DNA of 64,000 bases from Nipponacmea schrenckii (Eukaryota; Mollusca; Gastropoda; Lottiidae): the NCBI GenBank assembly GCA_030562195.1, contig CM060199.1:28416338-28480337 (forward strand), given 5' to 3'. The notes beneath the pieces were generated by a model. That model saw only the letters and a list, made by a program, of their open reading frames with translations, ran no database searches and was not told the DNA's origin. A program made the translations under genes and the position numbers. Positions within the stretch are counted from its first letter, which is position 1. Each line of letters starts with the position of its first letter. Below are positions 28,001 through 43,000 of this stretch, piece after piece.

Positions 28001-31000
28001 CCTTTTTGTCGTTTTTATGAGGTAAAAATGTCACAAATATCTTGAAGCTTATCAAATTATTTAACAATTTTTATATTCTTAGACTTCTCAAACATTTGTT
28101 ACGAAATAAAATTTCTTTTGTCTATTTTGACTATTTAATCTACTAAGGTCTATAGTAAAGACTCTATACAGAAAGTAAAACAATAGTCTGACTAAAGTCT
28201 GAGACAATTTCATATACAATTTATTAAGGTAGTCTAGGATAGGGCCTAGCGCCTACACCTTTTTATTTACATAATCAAGAGAATGGCCAAATAATGTAAA
28301 CACATTCATTTGCAGATATTATTTAAAAGTGTCAAGGAATGCTGAAATTAAGTCAGTGGAGCAAATTTTAAGATGACTAAATGTCAATAAGTCACGTACA
28401 ATCAAAGATTTAAGGATAAAATAGATGAATGTCGTCAAAATTTTGTGTTGGAAGAGGCATGAAACATGAGTTATATGTCCTTCTCTTCTGCACCTTATGG
28501 GCTTTGAAGATTGGCCATGTTGTGTGTAATGAGGGTAATTTTGAAGGACAGCGGCATAAGTCTACTCTTTTACTTGAGGGATCTTTACTGTGCACAGCCT
28601 GTAGCACATGGGACCTTGGTTTATTGTCCAATCCAAGCCAAGACAGAAACAAAGTACATGTAGTAACTCACATGATAGTGAATAATCTATAGCAACTGAT
28701 GATGCCAATATAAAAGTGACAGGAAAAAAACAAAATGACAAAGCAATTATCAGTTTACGCTTGTTTTTCTGTTTTTTGTGTCAGATAGCCAACTGCTGGT
28801 AATGTTGCTACTTTAATTAGTTTGCTTACCGGTTCGGCTTTATCACGCTTGTATTCAAAACTTGTATCACAATTCTTTCTCTACAATTTTGAATTCTTTG
28901 GAGGGATTAAAAAATGTATTCATAAAGATGGATAATAACATCATGTAAGAAAAAAGGTTTCAGACCACCATTTTGGAAAATCATTGATATATGATGAATT
29001 ATTAATTAGACTTTATACAAGATGAAAGGATTTCATCCAGATTCTTTATCAACATCAAGACTCATGAAAACACAAATTCAATCAGAAAAGATCATGAAAT
29101 TTGCACATAAATCAAATCATTCTTAGCAACAAACCTTGACATGTCGTCATGTTGACATTTTTTTGTGCAGAAACTATCAATCTTGTGAAGATTTCTGTTG
29201 AATATTGTAAATATGATAGAAAATCAACAAGGTCCTTGCTTTTAACAGATACCTTACTTTACAAGGGGCTGTGGTTCAATTTCCCAAAATTGAAAAATCT
29301 TCTGATGAGTATTTATCAGAGCACCTGAAGCCTAATGAATAAATGGAGCCCTATGAATTGGGTTTTGCTCAAATAAAGTCGACCTTTAATGTCAAATAGG
29401 CACTCCAGTTTTGTTGAATGTTACAGATATCTTTGTAGGATTCTAATTTTTAAGAGGAAAGGACTAGTTGACAAAATAGAGAATCAAATTTGCTTTTCAA
29501 TTAGTAGTATCTTTCACCCTGACAAACTCAATTTCATCATGTGAAGTAATTCCAATGAAATCACCAAAGTTGCATTGATCTTAGCCTCAAGTCAAATATA
29601 ATGACAAGATAAAAATATGTCTGACAAACATAAGTCAGATCAGAAAAATTGAATCTTCAATGAAATGGAAATGAAAAACAGAAAAAACCATGAGTAGCAG
29701 ATCCATAGATATAACGTGAGCAGGTGATGTCTATCAATATCATTGCCAAGTTATACATAGTCATTCATTATATATCAGAATAACTTTTCTGATGAATATA
29801 AAGTTAATTTCGGCTGTTTATGTTTCCTATTTTCAAAGTATCTGAACTCGCACAGTTTGCAGCTACCAAGTTTAATGTCTTATCAGCATGCTTGCTGCTT
29901 ATCCAAACCACAACAAGGGAAATAGTGGATCAAAGAAAATCCAAGGCACCTTCTCAACCTAAGCTAGGATTGAATCTTGGTTAAACTTTGGACAAGGTAA
30001 TATCAAGAAACATAATATCAAATTTGAAGTGGGAACACTCAACAAACTGTAATAATGGATCAAATTAGACCATGAGGTAATATCAAATGTGAAATTTGAT
30101 CATTATACAAATATTTTAAAGATAACATGTAGTATCACAGTAGTAAATTGGCTAAAATCATCAAGGTGTATTATGTCCATACATTTTGCATGTCATGACA
30201 TCATACTGTTATTAAGTTATATAGGTACAAAGGAGAAACAACTATATTTTACAAGGATAACAATCTAGGTCACAAGTCTGCGTGACAGGGATCCTTTCTA
30301 CCAGCTGGTACTGGACCAAACCTCTTGGCATTGATCATTCCCAGATTATCCCTACCCAATTACAGCTGGGTGGACTGGAATTATGAGTAAAGATGACTTA
30401 TTCAAGGTAATCAGACTATCACAAGCCGATCAAGATTAGAACTCATGTCCGACATTTGCAACGTATTCAAGCAAATGACATCGTGACATAAAGAACCAAC
30501 GCTATAACCCTCTAACCACTATCTAACTGCTATAGAACCCCACGGGTTGGAACACTTAAATCATATTATAGTAGTATATGTGAAAATATGTAAAATATGT
30601 AAGTGATATATAACTGTATAAATTAACTGTATATAAAAAGAAAAATAAAAGATATTAATAATAGAAGATAAACATCAACAGGTGTCAGCAATAAACAATT
30701 ATCTATCTATATACAACACATCACAGTTTTACATATTTCTTTAATTGGTTTACTATAACCTTAGATACCTTTTCATATTTCATTACATTACTAATTACAT
30801 TTTATACAACTGACAAAATGTCCTTGACCCCTCAACCACTTATATGGTAATTCATAATAGACACTTTTGTTCAACTATATATGACACTAACCTGAAGGTC
30901 CCGGATTCAATCCCGGCAAAGCTCAAGATTAACCTTCAGATTTTTCAGCCCAGTTTCTCCTTGTCAGTGATGCAGGTCGGAGGGACAGGCATGGAAAAAG

Positions 31001-34000
31001 CGTCTAGTCGTTCGGATGGGACAATAAACCAAGGCCCTGTGCACGTTCAAGATCCCTCGACAATTGGAAATCTAGAGCACGCTAATGTCCTGGCAAAATT
31101 TCCCTCATAGCACACTGCATGGTGTTGCCCGTCTTCATTAGCCCATAAGGTGCAGAAAAGTAGGACGTGAAACTCCATACATTTCATTTCATTTATAACT
31201 TGATATGATAGTATAAGTCAGTAAGCGTCTATATATATATCATATTGGATGTATTACAATACCAAATGACTTAAAATCTATACATTCTGGAGTTGATTGG
31301 AAGCATGCTTTATGTCTACATATACAGACCTTCAAATCAAAGGTTGAAATGTTTGAAGTTTATGCAAGGTTCAGTGGAAACTGTTTTGTTAGTTTGATCA
31401 ATTATACCTTTCTAAGACCAATATTCTGAATATCTCCTATGTTATACTTATCTCTATACACACCATTTTTTGTAACAAATTGGTTTCAATATCATAAAGA
31501 ATTCCTGACCTATTCTTATTTGTAACTTTGCCATTTTGGAATTGATCCTCTAAGTATTTGTATCTTTCTTGAAATGGCTGTACCTTTCCTATGATTACGC
31601 CAGTGACTATGACAAAGCATCACTATCATTTATCGGGAATTTTTAAATTCAACGATGAAAGATTGCTTACACAGTGCTCATAAGGAAATTGAGGAATTTT
31701 ATAATTAAAGAAAATAAACAAAGTGAACATGAGTACTGATTATGCCACTATATAGTCAACTACTAACTCATTAAAACTCTACAGGTGTGAGCCTTCTTTA
31801 ATTTACCATGTTTATAGTTTATTGAAGGTATTTTAAACAGACCATAAACTTTATTCTTATACCTAAACAAACCACATTCTTATCTAAATTTAAATCATAG
31901 CTCATATTTCTTTCAACATAACACTGTAACTTACAGCTACTGGTATAGATCATCACTACAACCAATTAATATCTCTTGTTATGTTAGGTATGGTTCCCAG
32001 AGAAAAGATATTCAACCTTACCTCTTGTCAATACAGTGAAACCCCTCTAAACCGGCAGGCTGTCGGACCCCTAATAAATGCCGGTTTTGCCCATTTACTA
32101 GTAGCAGTGGTAATACATAAAAGTGTTGATTAGTGATTAATTAGCACATGTCGTATTCATATTTTATGCCATCAACGGATTAACTTCTTATAATAGGAAT
32201 TCAGATGCCGTTTAGAGAGACCAATTAACTTTAGATTAATTACATTGGGACTTTATTTTGATGCCGTATTGCGGTTTAGAGGGGGTGCCGGTTTACCGAG
32301 GTTTATCTCCTATGTATTCGACCAGGACTTTTCAAATATGCCAGTTTACAGGGGATAACAGTTTCATTAGAATAATTCTTGTTATGTTGAGGTTGGAGGA
32401 TTTCACTGTAGTACCGATCAGACTTAACCTAAAGTGTTATGCTTATAATAGTAGACAGAGAAAAAGCAGTCTATGCAGCTTTTAAGACACATGTTGGCAG
32501 CACATGACACTTTCAGAAATAATGTAAAATACTCACAAAAGCAAACCTGCTGACAGCTAACCTAATCAAATTATACTTCAAGTACTGATAAACGCAAACC
32601 TTGAACTTCTAAGGTTCTTCCAACAAAAACAGTTTTGTTTAGAAAAATTACAAATAATAGTATTCACTGTTCCTAATATTTCCTGTTGCTTTGTCGATAA
32701 AACAAAATGTATATACCAAGCCATTTATTTTAAGGATCCTTTCTTCCAGCTGGTACTTGGCCAAACCTCTTGGCATTGATCCTTTACATTTACACCTGGG
32801 TCAACTCGAATCATTAATGAAGATGACTTTTTCAAGGGTTCACAGGCCGATCAAGATCAAAACCCACTGTTGTTATTTGCTTGACATTACCAAGCAACTG
32901 AGGTCATGCAAAAAACCAACGCTCTAACCGACTGTACTATAGAACCTCAATCAACTGTTAAATTTCATGGAGAATTTAACTTCCATGTTGATGTAAATTC
33001 TGAAAATCAGTCATCAAGGAGTTTGGTCTGATAGTTATGTTCCAGGCACTGTAAAGTAATGTTTCATGAAAAATCATGTGTTTCAGAAAAACAACTTCTC
33101 CATCCCTGCATCAAACTTCTCCAAAATAGCCTGAAGGTCACACACCTTTTTTGCTCCATTTGTTTAAATTATTGTAAGGATGATCAAAGGCATTGTTTAT
33201 ATGAAAATATGGCCTGAAGGTCTGTTTAGAGACCTACATGATTTGTCATATTGGTTACATTTTAAATTTTGTAAACAATAAATGACAGGCAACAATAACA
33301 GTAAAGAGGGACAGGCAGTGTGTAGGAGTCTAAATACATGTTCTAGCTGTGGAGGTCAGCTATCTGTCTTGTTCATGTTTTATCAAATGCTTCATATTAT
33401 GTTCCCATGTTCAATTCTAGAAAAAGCATGAAATAAAATTATCTAAAGCCCCTTTAACAGCTGCTAGATAAGACCATGATTAAATGTGTCCATTTACAAT
33501 GCAGTAAATTAGGCTGAAAACAGTGTTTGAATAATATTGAAATAGTTAACTGTTTTCAGCACACTTATCTCGGGTTTCTTTCTTCAAGAAGTTGAAACTA
33601 TGTTATCAATAATGGAACTGAATTATTACCAAATTCCGTGAGAAAAAGTGAAGGTATGCACATGAAACCGATTTATTGGGTACGTTTGGAGACCACCTGA
33701 GGTGGGCCAGAATTGTAACTGGTTATCAGAAGGCTTGCATGTTTACATTACACAAAATTCATCTATTTCATTGTGTTTTGAGCACAAAAGGGGTTTAAGA
33801 AACAACACAATTCAATGCACTGAGGAAATTTCTTATTTACCATTGACTATATGTGGTAGTAATTAAGGTGAAGTTAGTGTATTTATTTGTAAACAAACAG
33901 TGATAAGTAGTCAATATTAGTATAATAAATAAGATAAAGTAACTGTCTAGTCCGGCTGTCATGATGTGACCTTAAGGATGTAAATATGTCACGTTTTGTT

Positions 34001-37000
34001 GTATAGGTATGTAGGTAGATAGAGACTAATGTTATTTAATGGGAGGTGTTATATACTTTATCCTTTTAAAAAAAATAGTAATATTGTGACTTATGTTTCA
34101 ACCATATCTGGTGTTCTTAGCTGGTTTTTTTCCCGTCCCATTTCAAGTAAAAGAGCTTTTGTTTTTGTATACAAAATAGGGGGAGTTTCACTAACAAAGC
34201 TCTTTGCCTAAGATATTAAGAAAATCAATGGTTCAACTTTAAGTTCCTTAAATGAAGACTATAGAGCAGGTTTACTGAAAGTTTCAAACTGCAATCTTCA
34301 AAATAATTTAGGCATTAGGCTTGAATAATAAAGAAAGCAGTATTTGTTCTGTATACAGATTCAAGACAGTAAAAAATGTCAAATTGTTTGTCATTCTTAT
34401 TCAGTGTATTTGCCCACAAGTTCATTTACCTCTTGCATAAATATATAATAGATTTTTAATCCCTCATTTTGACATTGCTTTACACTCAGTATGATTTGGT
34501 TGCTTTCAAGTTGCCAAGTAAACACTGTTATGAAATAGTAATGTGTGTATGAACTTTAGAGGAAGTAAGTTGAAATATTGGTCAATTGACCAGTGATAAA
34601 TAAGTTATTTTAAGTATTGACATATGTTTCTACTTGGCATATATTTCATGCCAGAAGATAATTGCTAATAGGTTAATTACTAACATTTTATATAGTGCAA
34701 AAGTGTCTTGTAGAGTTTTACATACTACGTTTTAGCTCCTGTCCAGGTTACAATATCAATAACCTCCAATCTGCTTGTTCAAAAATTCTTGTATGGGTAG
34801 GAGATTGCGGTGTGACTGGTGTATCCATGGTGGTGTTCTTATTTATGGTTTTGTGTATACAAGTATATGCAAATCATGATAGTCTGTACATCTATTTTCA
34901 GGTCATGTACTTGATTGCAGCAACATAAATCTGTCAATTGGCTGAATGTAAGAAACGGCTATGTCCTTTTGAATTGGAACTAATTCTGACAGTGTAAAAT
35001 AAAGAGTTTATTACTGTTACCAAGGAAAGACAACTTCAGGCAGTGAGCATGTTAGTTAATTTTGCATTGACAGCAGTATGAGCTTTTCTATTTGATTCAC
35101 AAAACCTTACTCTTTTAAAAAAATTTTGGTGCCCCTAAGATGGATCAAAACCTCAACCAAGAAGAAGAAATTGTTGACCTAGTCAAAAATAATGTTAGTT
35201 TTGAGCTCTGCAAAATGGTAAACTTGTAGGTTACAAACAACAAGACATCATTATCATTATCTTACACTTCATGTGTCAATCAATTATTATCACTGCATTC
35301 TTGTCATGATTATATTATTTTCTTATGATATATCTAATCATTATCATATCATCATGAATACGGTTTAAACTGACCACATATAAACAACCCTACATTTTCA
35401 TATCAGACAAACAGTACACTCCCTGAATATAGGGTAAAGTAAGTTATTGACCTTTTCTGATCCAGGGGAGGGAGCCGTGGTGGCTCAATGAGTTAGACGC
35501 TTGCTCGTCAACATACAGGTCCAAGGTTCTATCCCAGCAAAGGTCGAGCTAATACCTTCAGATAATATAAACTTGTCAGTGATGCAGGTCAGAAGGACTT
35601 ACATTGAAAAAATGTCTGGTTGTTAGAAAAAAAAAAACAAGGCCCCATGTGCTACAGGCAGTGCACATAAAAGATGCATTGACAGTAGGAAATTGAAAAA
35701 AATGTAGGCTAATTATGCTTTCTTGGCAAAATTACCCTCATTGCACACCTTGAAAGTGTAGACAAGTAGGATGTAAAACTCCATTAATTTCATATTATTT
35801 GGCCTCTGGGAAGCTGCTCTTGAGCATAAGCACTAAGTAGAATATGCAGATGAATGGACATGCTGAGTTATAAAGGATAAACTATATTTCTTCTAAAAAA
35901 AGAAAACCAATGTACATCCAACCTAACAAGAATACACATAGGGGATGATCAAAAAATTCTAAAATACTGGTTGAAACCATCTGAGTTTTCAAACAACCTG
36001 TGATTTCATGATATAGGTAATATCTACAAGTGAGGATGTGTTTGGAAGCGAGTTACTTTGTTTTTCTAGTCTTGCTTGAGAGCCTCAAGTCAGATTTTGA
36101 TGTTGAGAAGTGACACAGGTTGCTAATATTGAGCTTTACATCTAGTTAACATACAGTGCAACAGGTTAAAAATCAGTTAATTTCATGATTGTACATGTGA
36201 TTGAGAAATATCAACTGTATAACTTACCCCATTACTGGATAAAAGTCTATAATCCTTTCTAGTTTTCTCAGTCATAATGACTAAATGTATATCCTTTAAA
36301 CAATATGGCTCATACAAATTTAAAGAGAAAGTTTCCTGGGGTGAAAGTTCATTTGTTATCAAAATGTAGTTTTTATATCTCTATTATCATTCAATAATCT
36401 AAATTTGTAAGTATAAAAACAAACATAATATATAGTTTTTAGTTTTTGTTTTAGGATATCAATATCAGTCACAGTAAAGTGCATGAAAATTCAATTTCCA
36501 AAAGGCTTCACTGGAACTGGAAAAATTTACAATGGAATCTTCAGATTTGCACAACTACATATAATCATGTTTTTCTCAACAGTCATAAAATGAAACTGGA
36601 ACATAAACCATTTAAGAAATTTGTCCTTAAGGTGCCTTTTTCTCAAAATTATGGAAAATATCTTCAGATGTGTTCTTCAATAACACTGCATTTACCACAA
36701 AAAATCTTCAACATGTTGTAGACTCTTTCCTAAATAGGTTCCAACATTTCCAATGAACTTCTCTTCTTACTGTAATCCAGATTCCACGATAACTTGGGAT
36801 CACAACTTCTGTTTTAACCTCTGAGTAAATAACCAATCACTCCAGTTTGAAGACTTCTATTTGATAGGAAACTGATATTTCTCAGAAATATGTTAAATCG
36901 GCAAAGTCCAGGAAAAATTTTAAGTGTTACATTTATAATGTAAGCAACTCATCTGATGCAAGTATACATACATATCACAAATTCTAATACCAATACAAAA

Positions 37001-40000
37001 GTCACAAATAATTCCCACACTTTGTCAAGTGTTAAAAATAGAATACACAACAGGTAAATATTAGGTTCTCCTCACCTCTACAAATTAAAGTTAAGTTAGT
37101 TTGAATGTGTGGAGGTATACATTACACTCCAATAAGAATAGAAGCTAGATTGCCACTAGCTAGGTTTCCCTTCATTGTGTATAGGTGATTATTAAAGTTG
37201 TAGTGTACTCATTTCTGTAGTCAAATAATAGGAGATGATGTACAAATCAACCAAAAGAGATATTTTGGGTTTTGTTGTAGTATAACCATGGCAATACATC
37301 TTTATTACTAAAGAATACAAAATTTTTATCAGACAAAGTTTATAATGTTATTCAGTGTGCATGTATGTGTGATGCTAATGCTATGCAATAACATTGCTAT
37401 GCTTTAGAATAAAATTGATGAGTTAGGGTGTATAGAGACGAGACTCAATGAAAGCACTGGCCTAGGTCACCGAACAATAGATAAGCTTATTGATTGTGCG
37501 AGCATTAATTATTAGTATGATTTTAGTTAAAAAGACACACATAAGCACACACACAAAATGTGTTGGGAAAAGTGCTCAAGCAAAACAGCATTGACTCACA
37601 ATTCAATAAGTATACATCATCTAAAATCAAGACCGTAACATAGGTAAAATAACACAAAATTTTATCATTCAATAATTTTACCTCAGGGCAAATAAAATAA
37701 CAATACAGTTATCAATCATAATAACAAATGATGAAGATTGACATATACATGTAGATGTGGTTGAAAAAAAAAGAGATGTATCGGTTCGAACTGTTCATTT
37801 TCCTATTATAAACAGTGTACAGGGTACTCGCAAACTCTTTTTTTTAAATTAAAATTTGTGCCAGTTAGCTTTTAAATTGAGACAAGATATAGATGAAAAA
37901 CCACTCATTTTGCATTATTTAAAACAGTGATGTATATGTCCTGTTTATCCTAAAAAGCTAGCAATGCAATGCATTCTGTTTGACTAAAATCTCTATATGA
38001 AAAATATCAATGGTAAACAAAATAGGTGTGTAAAGTAGGAATGATATTCTACTGCTTTGTGGGTTTAAGCCTCTCAAAAACTGTGTCAGATCAACAGTAT
38101 AGACCTCTTCTTTCCTAGACCTGCTCCAGACCAAAGAAACTGATTTCAAGATCCATTCTCTTTCATGGAAACAGCTGACAGTACATAGTTTAGTCCTAAG
38201 TGGTATTTTAAAAACACAGTAATGCTAATAGTGTATTATAGGTAATCTACCCTTTCTGCTAATGAGCTTTGCAGTATTTCAACTCTGTTGCAGATTAGTA
38301 GTGCCAAATCTCAGAGTAACTCAATCTGCCTTTCAACTACCATTCTTCCTTTCCAAAAATAAACAACAAGCCATTAATTGCCATTTTAGAAATCATCATA
38401 AGATGCTACTCTGCAGATATTTGAAAACAATCTGCTAGCATGCTGATCATGTACAGTTTCATGTATGTGTTGTAGAATCTGAACATGGCCACACACAAAA
38501 TCATTAAAAACTAATGAAGATTCAGCTAAGTGGCAGATCAACATACCGCAAATAATATCTAAAGAAATTTAACAAAACAAAAAAAATCAAGTGGTTAAAG
38601 AAAACAATATGGAACCAAAACTCTTTGGTCCATTGTCACTGCTGTTCATTTGACAGGTACTAAGATATTTTTCTTAACAATTTTTGCAATATTTCTAAGA
38701 AATTCAACACAGCAATTTCATTTAAATTAACCAATTCACGACAAAGGTGGGTTACTGCTGGCTAATATTCTTAAGGATTGTGAATTATGTATAAATTAAC
38801 CTAGTATGGAATTATGATACCATTTTGGTCAATACTATTCACTCTCATTTCTGAATTTATTTTCTTCCTTCTAGCCCCATTTAAAAAAACATGACTAAAG
38901 ACATAAAAAAAATCGAATAGTGAAATTTGTACATGAAGTAACGCCCATGTCTAGTCTTCATGTAAAATAACTACAATATCTTCTAAACGAGCCTTTTTAA
39001 ATCCTTATAATGATCCTTATAATGATACACTTTAGTAGGCAATGAGGTGTTTCATACTATAGTTAGATATAAAACACACTTGACTGACTTATCTGAATCC
39101 TAATTAACACTGTCACCATCATAACTAATATCAACCTATTTTCTTCTGACAAAAAACTTACTTATTATATGATGACCTATTTAGACAGACAAGTAGGTAC
39201 CGAATTGTCAAAATTTACTATCTTTTTCTTGATATTTCCTTGACAATTTAGTAGAGAATATGTAATGTAATATGAAAATGTATCTTCAGAATCCAATATG
39301 TATTCAATATATAATAATTATTATTTAGATTGGAGAAATATATACTCATGAAAGAAAAATATACTTAAACATTTGTTCAAGCTATTTTAAAGGGATAATA
39401 GGTCTTAGAATGAACATAAAATTTGAAAATTTTAAATTTGGTCAGTAAGAGCTCTATTCATCAGAAAATATACCTGCTACCATTAATATCATGAAAAAAT
39501 AAATAAACATCGGAAAGACTAATAATTATCCATAAAGATGCATTTGATTATTGAAAAACGCTTAATAAATTGATTAAGCATTTTTCAAATATGACGTAGT
39601 GTTGCAAGTTTTCAAGATTTCAAGAGATTCTGTTACTTTATGACACTTGGTAAGTTCCCTGATGAATAAACACTCATATTGAAGTTTCTTGAGAACTAAA
39701 ATTTTATTTTCATGCTATTATCCCTTTAATAGAATAAAACAAAGACCAAGACACTCTACTCTTTCTGTAAATTTTGAAACTTTTATAACTTTATGTCATA
39801 ATTCATGCTAACCATTGTTTAATCAATGGTAATATCCTAGAGGTGTACAAAAAAAATTATTTAATTGAATAAATTTGTATCAAATGTCACCTTAGCCCAG
39901 CATTATTAATAGACATTAGATATTATAGGCTTTTACAACAAGAATTATTTTTTATTGACTTTTTCTTATATCATCATCATTTCTATTTTGCAGTTATTAA

Positions 40001-43000
40001 ATTTCATCTTAGCAAAAAATTGTGATTTGTCTGAAAATCAATTGGACTCCAATCACACTACAATTTTTAACCTTCCTGTTTGATAATAAATTAGACTTCA
40101 AGCACACATTAAAGGGATAATAGGTCTTAGAATGAACATAAAATTTGAAAATTTTTAAACTTGGCCAATGAGAGCTCTGTTCATCAGTAAATATACCTGC
40201 TGACATAAATAACATAAAAAATGAGTATCCAAAAACTAAGTAATTATCTATAAAGATGCATTTGATTACTGAAAAACGCTTAATAAATTGAGTGAGTTTT
40301 CTAGATTTTAAGGGATTCTGTTACTTTATGACACCAGGTAAGTTCACTGATGAATATATACTCATATTTACCAATCTTGAGAGGTAAAATTTTATGTTCA
40401 CGGTAACTCGCAGTATCCCTTTAATTTCCAACCTTCCTGTTTGAAAATAAAGTGGACCAATCCTAGCCAGGCTCATTCTATCTTTCATTCAGTGAGAGTA
40501 TGTGCAATAAATCAGTCAAGTAGTAATTGGCTGTACTTGAAAATAACATATGTTATCACTATAATAAGTACCTAGTATAATCTCAACCACTTCAGTCTCT
40601 ATTCAACACTGACCAGTGGTCAAGAGTGACCAGTTAACCAATTGATATTCATTTGTTCAGTTTGATCGTTAATCACCACCTTCAGGACACGACCCCCACC
40701 AATTTCATCCTCATTCTAGGGGTTACAATGGGGTCAGTCTTCCTGTATTGGGGATTTAGTTTTGTTGCCTTTTTTAGACAAAAGACACGTTCAGTCTACT
40801 GAAATACTAAGCTGTCTTTCTTGACCTTACTTAAACTAAGATCTTATGTTGATCAAATTTAACCAGCAGAATAAGAAGGTGTGAGTTAAGGACAGTAAAA
40901 TGGTTATTCTTTAAGCACCTGTTGTATGATTTAAAGAAAAGAAAGACACAACTATATTTTACAAGGATAACAACTTAGGTTCACAAGTCCGCCATGACAG
41001 GGATCCTTTCTACCAGCTGGTCCTTGGCCAAACCTCTTGGCATTTGATCTATCCGGATAATCCGTACCTATTTACAGCTGGGTGGACTGGAATTGTGAGT
41101 GAAGATGACTTATTCACGGTCATCTGACTATCACAAGCCTCACAAACTCATGTCCTACATTTGTAACGTATCCAAGCCAATGACTTTATGACATAAAGAA
41201 CCAAACTCTAACCGTTGTGCTATAGAACCTCAGGATTAACCTTTGTTTATCAAATGGAAGGTAAATAGTCAAATACAAAAGTACACATTTGAGAACTTCC
41301 TAAAAGAGGACCAACTGCAACCATGCTGCTTTTCCAAAACAATTGACGAAAAGCTAGAGATGGAAATTACATTGATCTGTTGCAGTTGCTGTTAGGAGAA
41401 ATCACATGACAACTTGTCTACTTCACTAGTTATTTAGAAAGCATAAAAGCATCATCTTTGAAAAGTCCTACATACTTTTCGCCATTAAATTTTTAATAAC
41501 TAGTGTTTTCAAGTTGCTAATTTAAAGAAATACTATCAATGTATTTAGCATTTACTCCATATTTAAATTATTTAACTCTCTTAGTTTTTCAACATTTTTA
41601 TTGTTAAACTCATCAGCGCTTCATAGCAGTTCAGATTGAATGAAGACCAATGTACTATGAAACATAAACTATGAGCAATGATCATTAGAAACAGTGAATG
41701 ACCGGTTCATGTCAGGTCATTCAGGGGTCATTTAACTTGGTGTAAAGTTAATTTAAATGATTTAAAAGAGATGATTGAAAAATAATTTACTCCTGTAGAG
41801 ATATTAATCCTCTAATTTCCTCATCCTTTTATTACATTGTCAAATTCACGTTATAAAGATGGGTTGTATCACAGTAAGTCTGTTGGGATCCATACCTGAC
41901 TATAACTGTGTTTCCACTTAAAATTGTGAAAAAAAGCTAGGTTTGAACCAGCTTTATTGGCACACGCCATGTTTCCACTTAGTTTATCTAGTTCCCGAAC
42001 CACTTCAGTCTCGATCAAAGAGTCGCACATTATAATTGATATCTTGCGATTTACAAGACTACCGTTGTTGCCCGTGCAACCGTAAAACTAGTATTTCTCT
42101 ATTGCCAAACGAGACAAAGCCAGCTTTTGCGTTTCCTCTGTGTTCAAAAAGCCCCTGATAAATTGCCGAATGAGAAAAGTGAGGTTTTTGGTTCCCGAAC
42201 CGTAACGGTTCAACAATTTAACTAGTGGAAACACAAAAGCTAGCTTGAAGCCAGCTCTTTGTACCCAGTGGAAACGCATTTATCATTTGCTTGGTTACAT
42301 TGAACAAATGGTAGTCATTAGTCAGCAAGTGAAAGTCTGGTTATCTGATATAATCCACCCAGATAGTAACATTAATCTGGAAAAAGATCAATGCCATTTT
42401 TTTTCTCTTCAAAAAGCTGCAGCTATAAGCTTACTTTGTCAAAATCAATCATAGAAGAATGATCTAACATATTACAGATTGTGGTTTCCTTAAATTCACC
42501 TACTTATCTTTCATAACATGAAAGGAAATGAGCTTTTATTGCAACACCATAGAGTATACAATGAAGAGAATTCCCTTTCAAAGACGAGCTCTTTAACTAC
42601 AGTGGATTTTTATATGAACATTATATCAGAAGACTTCTGTTTTATTAGCTGATCTTTTCGTCTTAGAATAGACGGTTGATATTTGAGTTCATGTGATAAA
42701 TAAAAGTGGTGAAAATGCCATTCAAAAACTTTATGGTCAGAGTTGCAAATAATCATCCCATTTCCTTAAACATTTCAGTATCAGAAGACAATGTTTTATA
42801 CCAATAGCAAACTTATCTTATACTTACGAAATATACAGAAAGACATTCTGACACTCATGTCTAAAACCAAAAACAGACTATACAAATTCCAAGTTTGACT
42901 CACTATTTACAATATTGTTGCCACATCATAGAATGACAGAAGTCAAATTCCTTGTGCCAAACAGCATGGAAAGGACTCTCACATCAAGCAAACATGTACA

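Noticed and set aside
30844..31110. 88-codon plus-strand frame
   Set aside because: Lies wholly inside a SINE copy.
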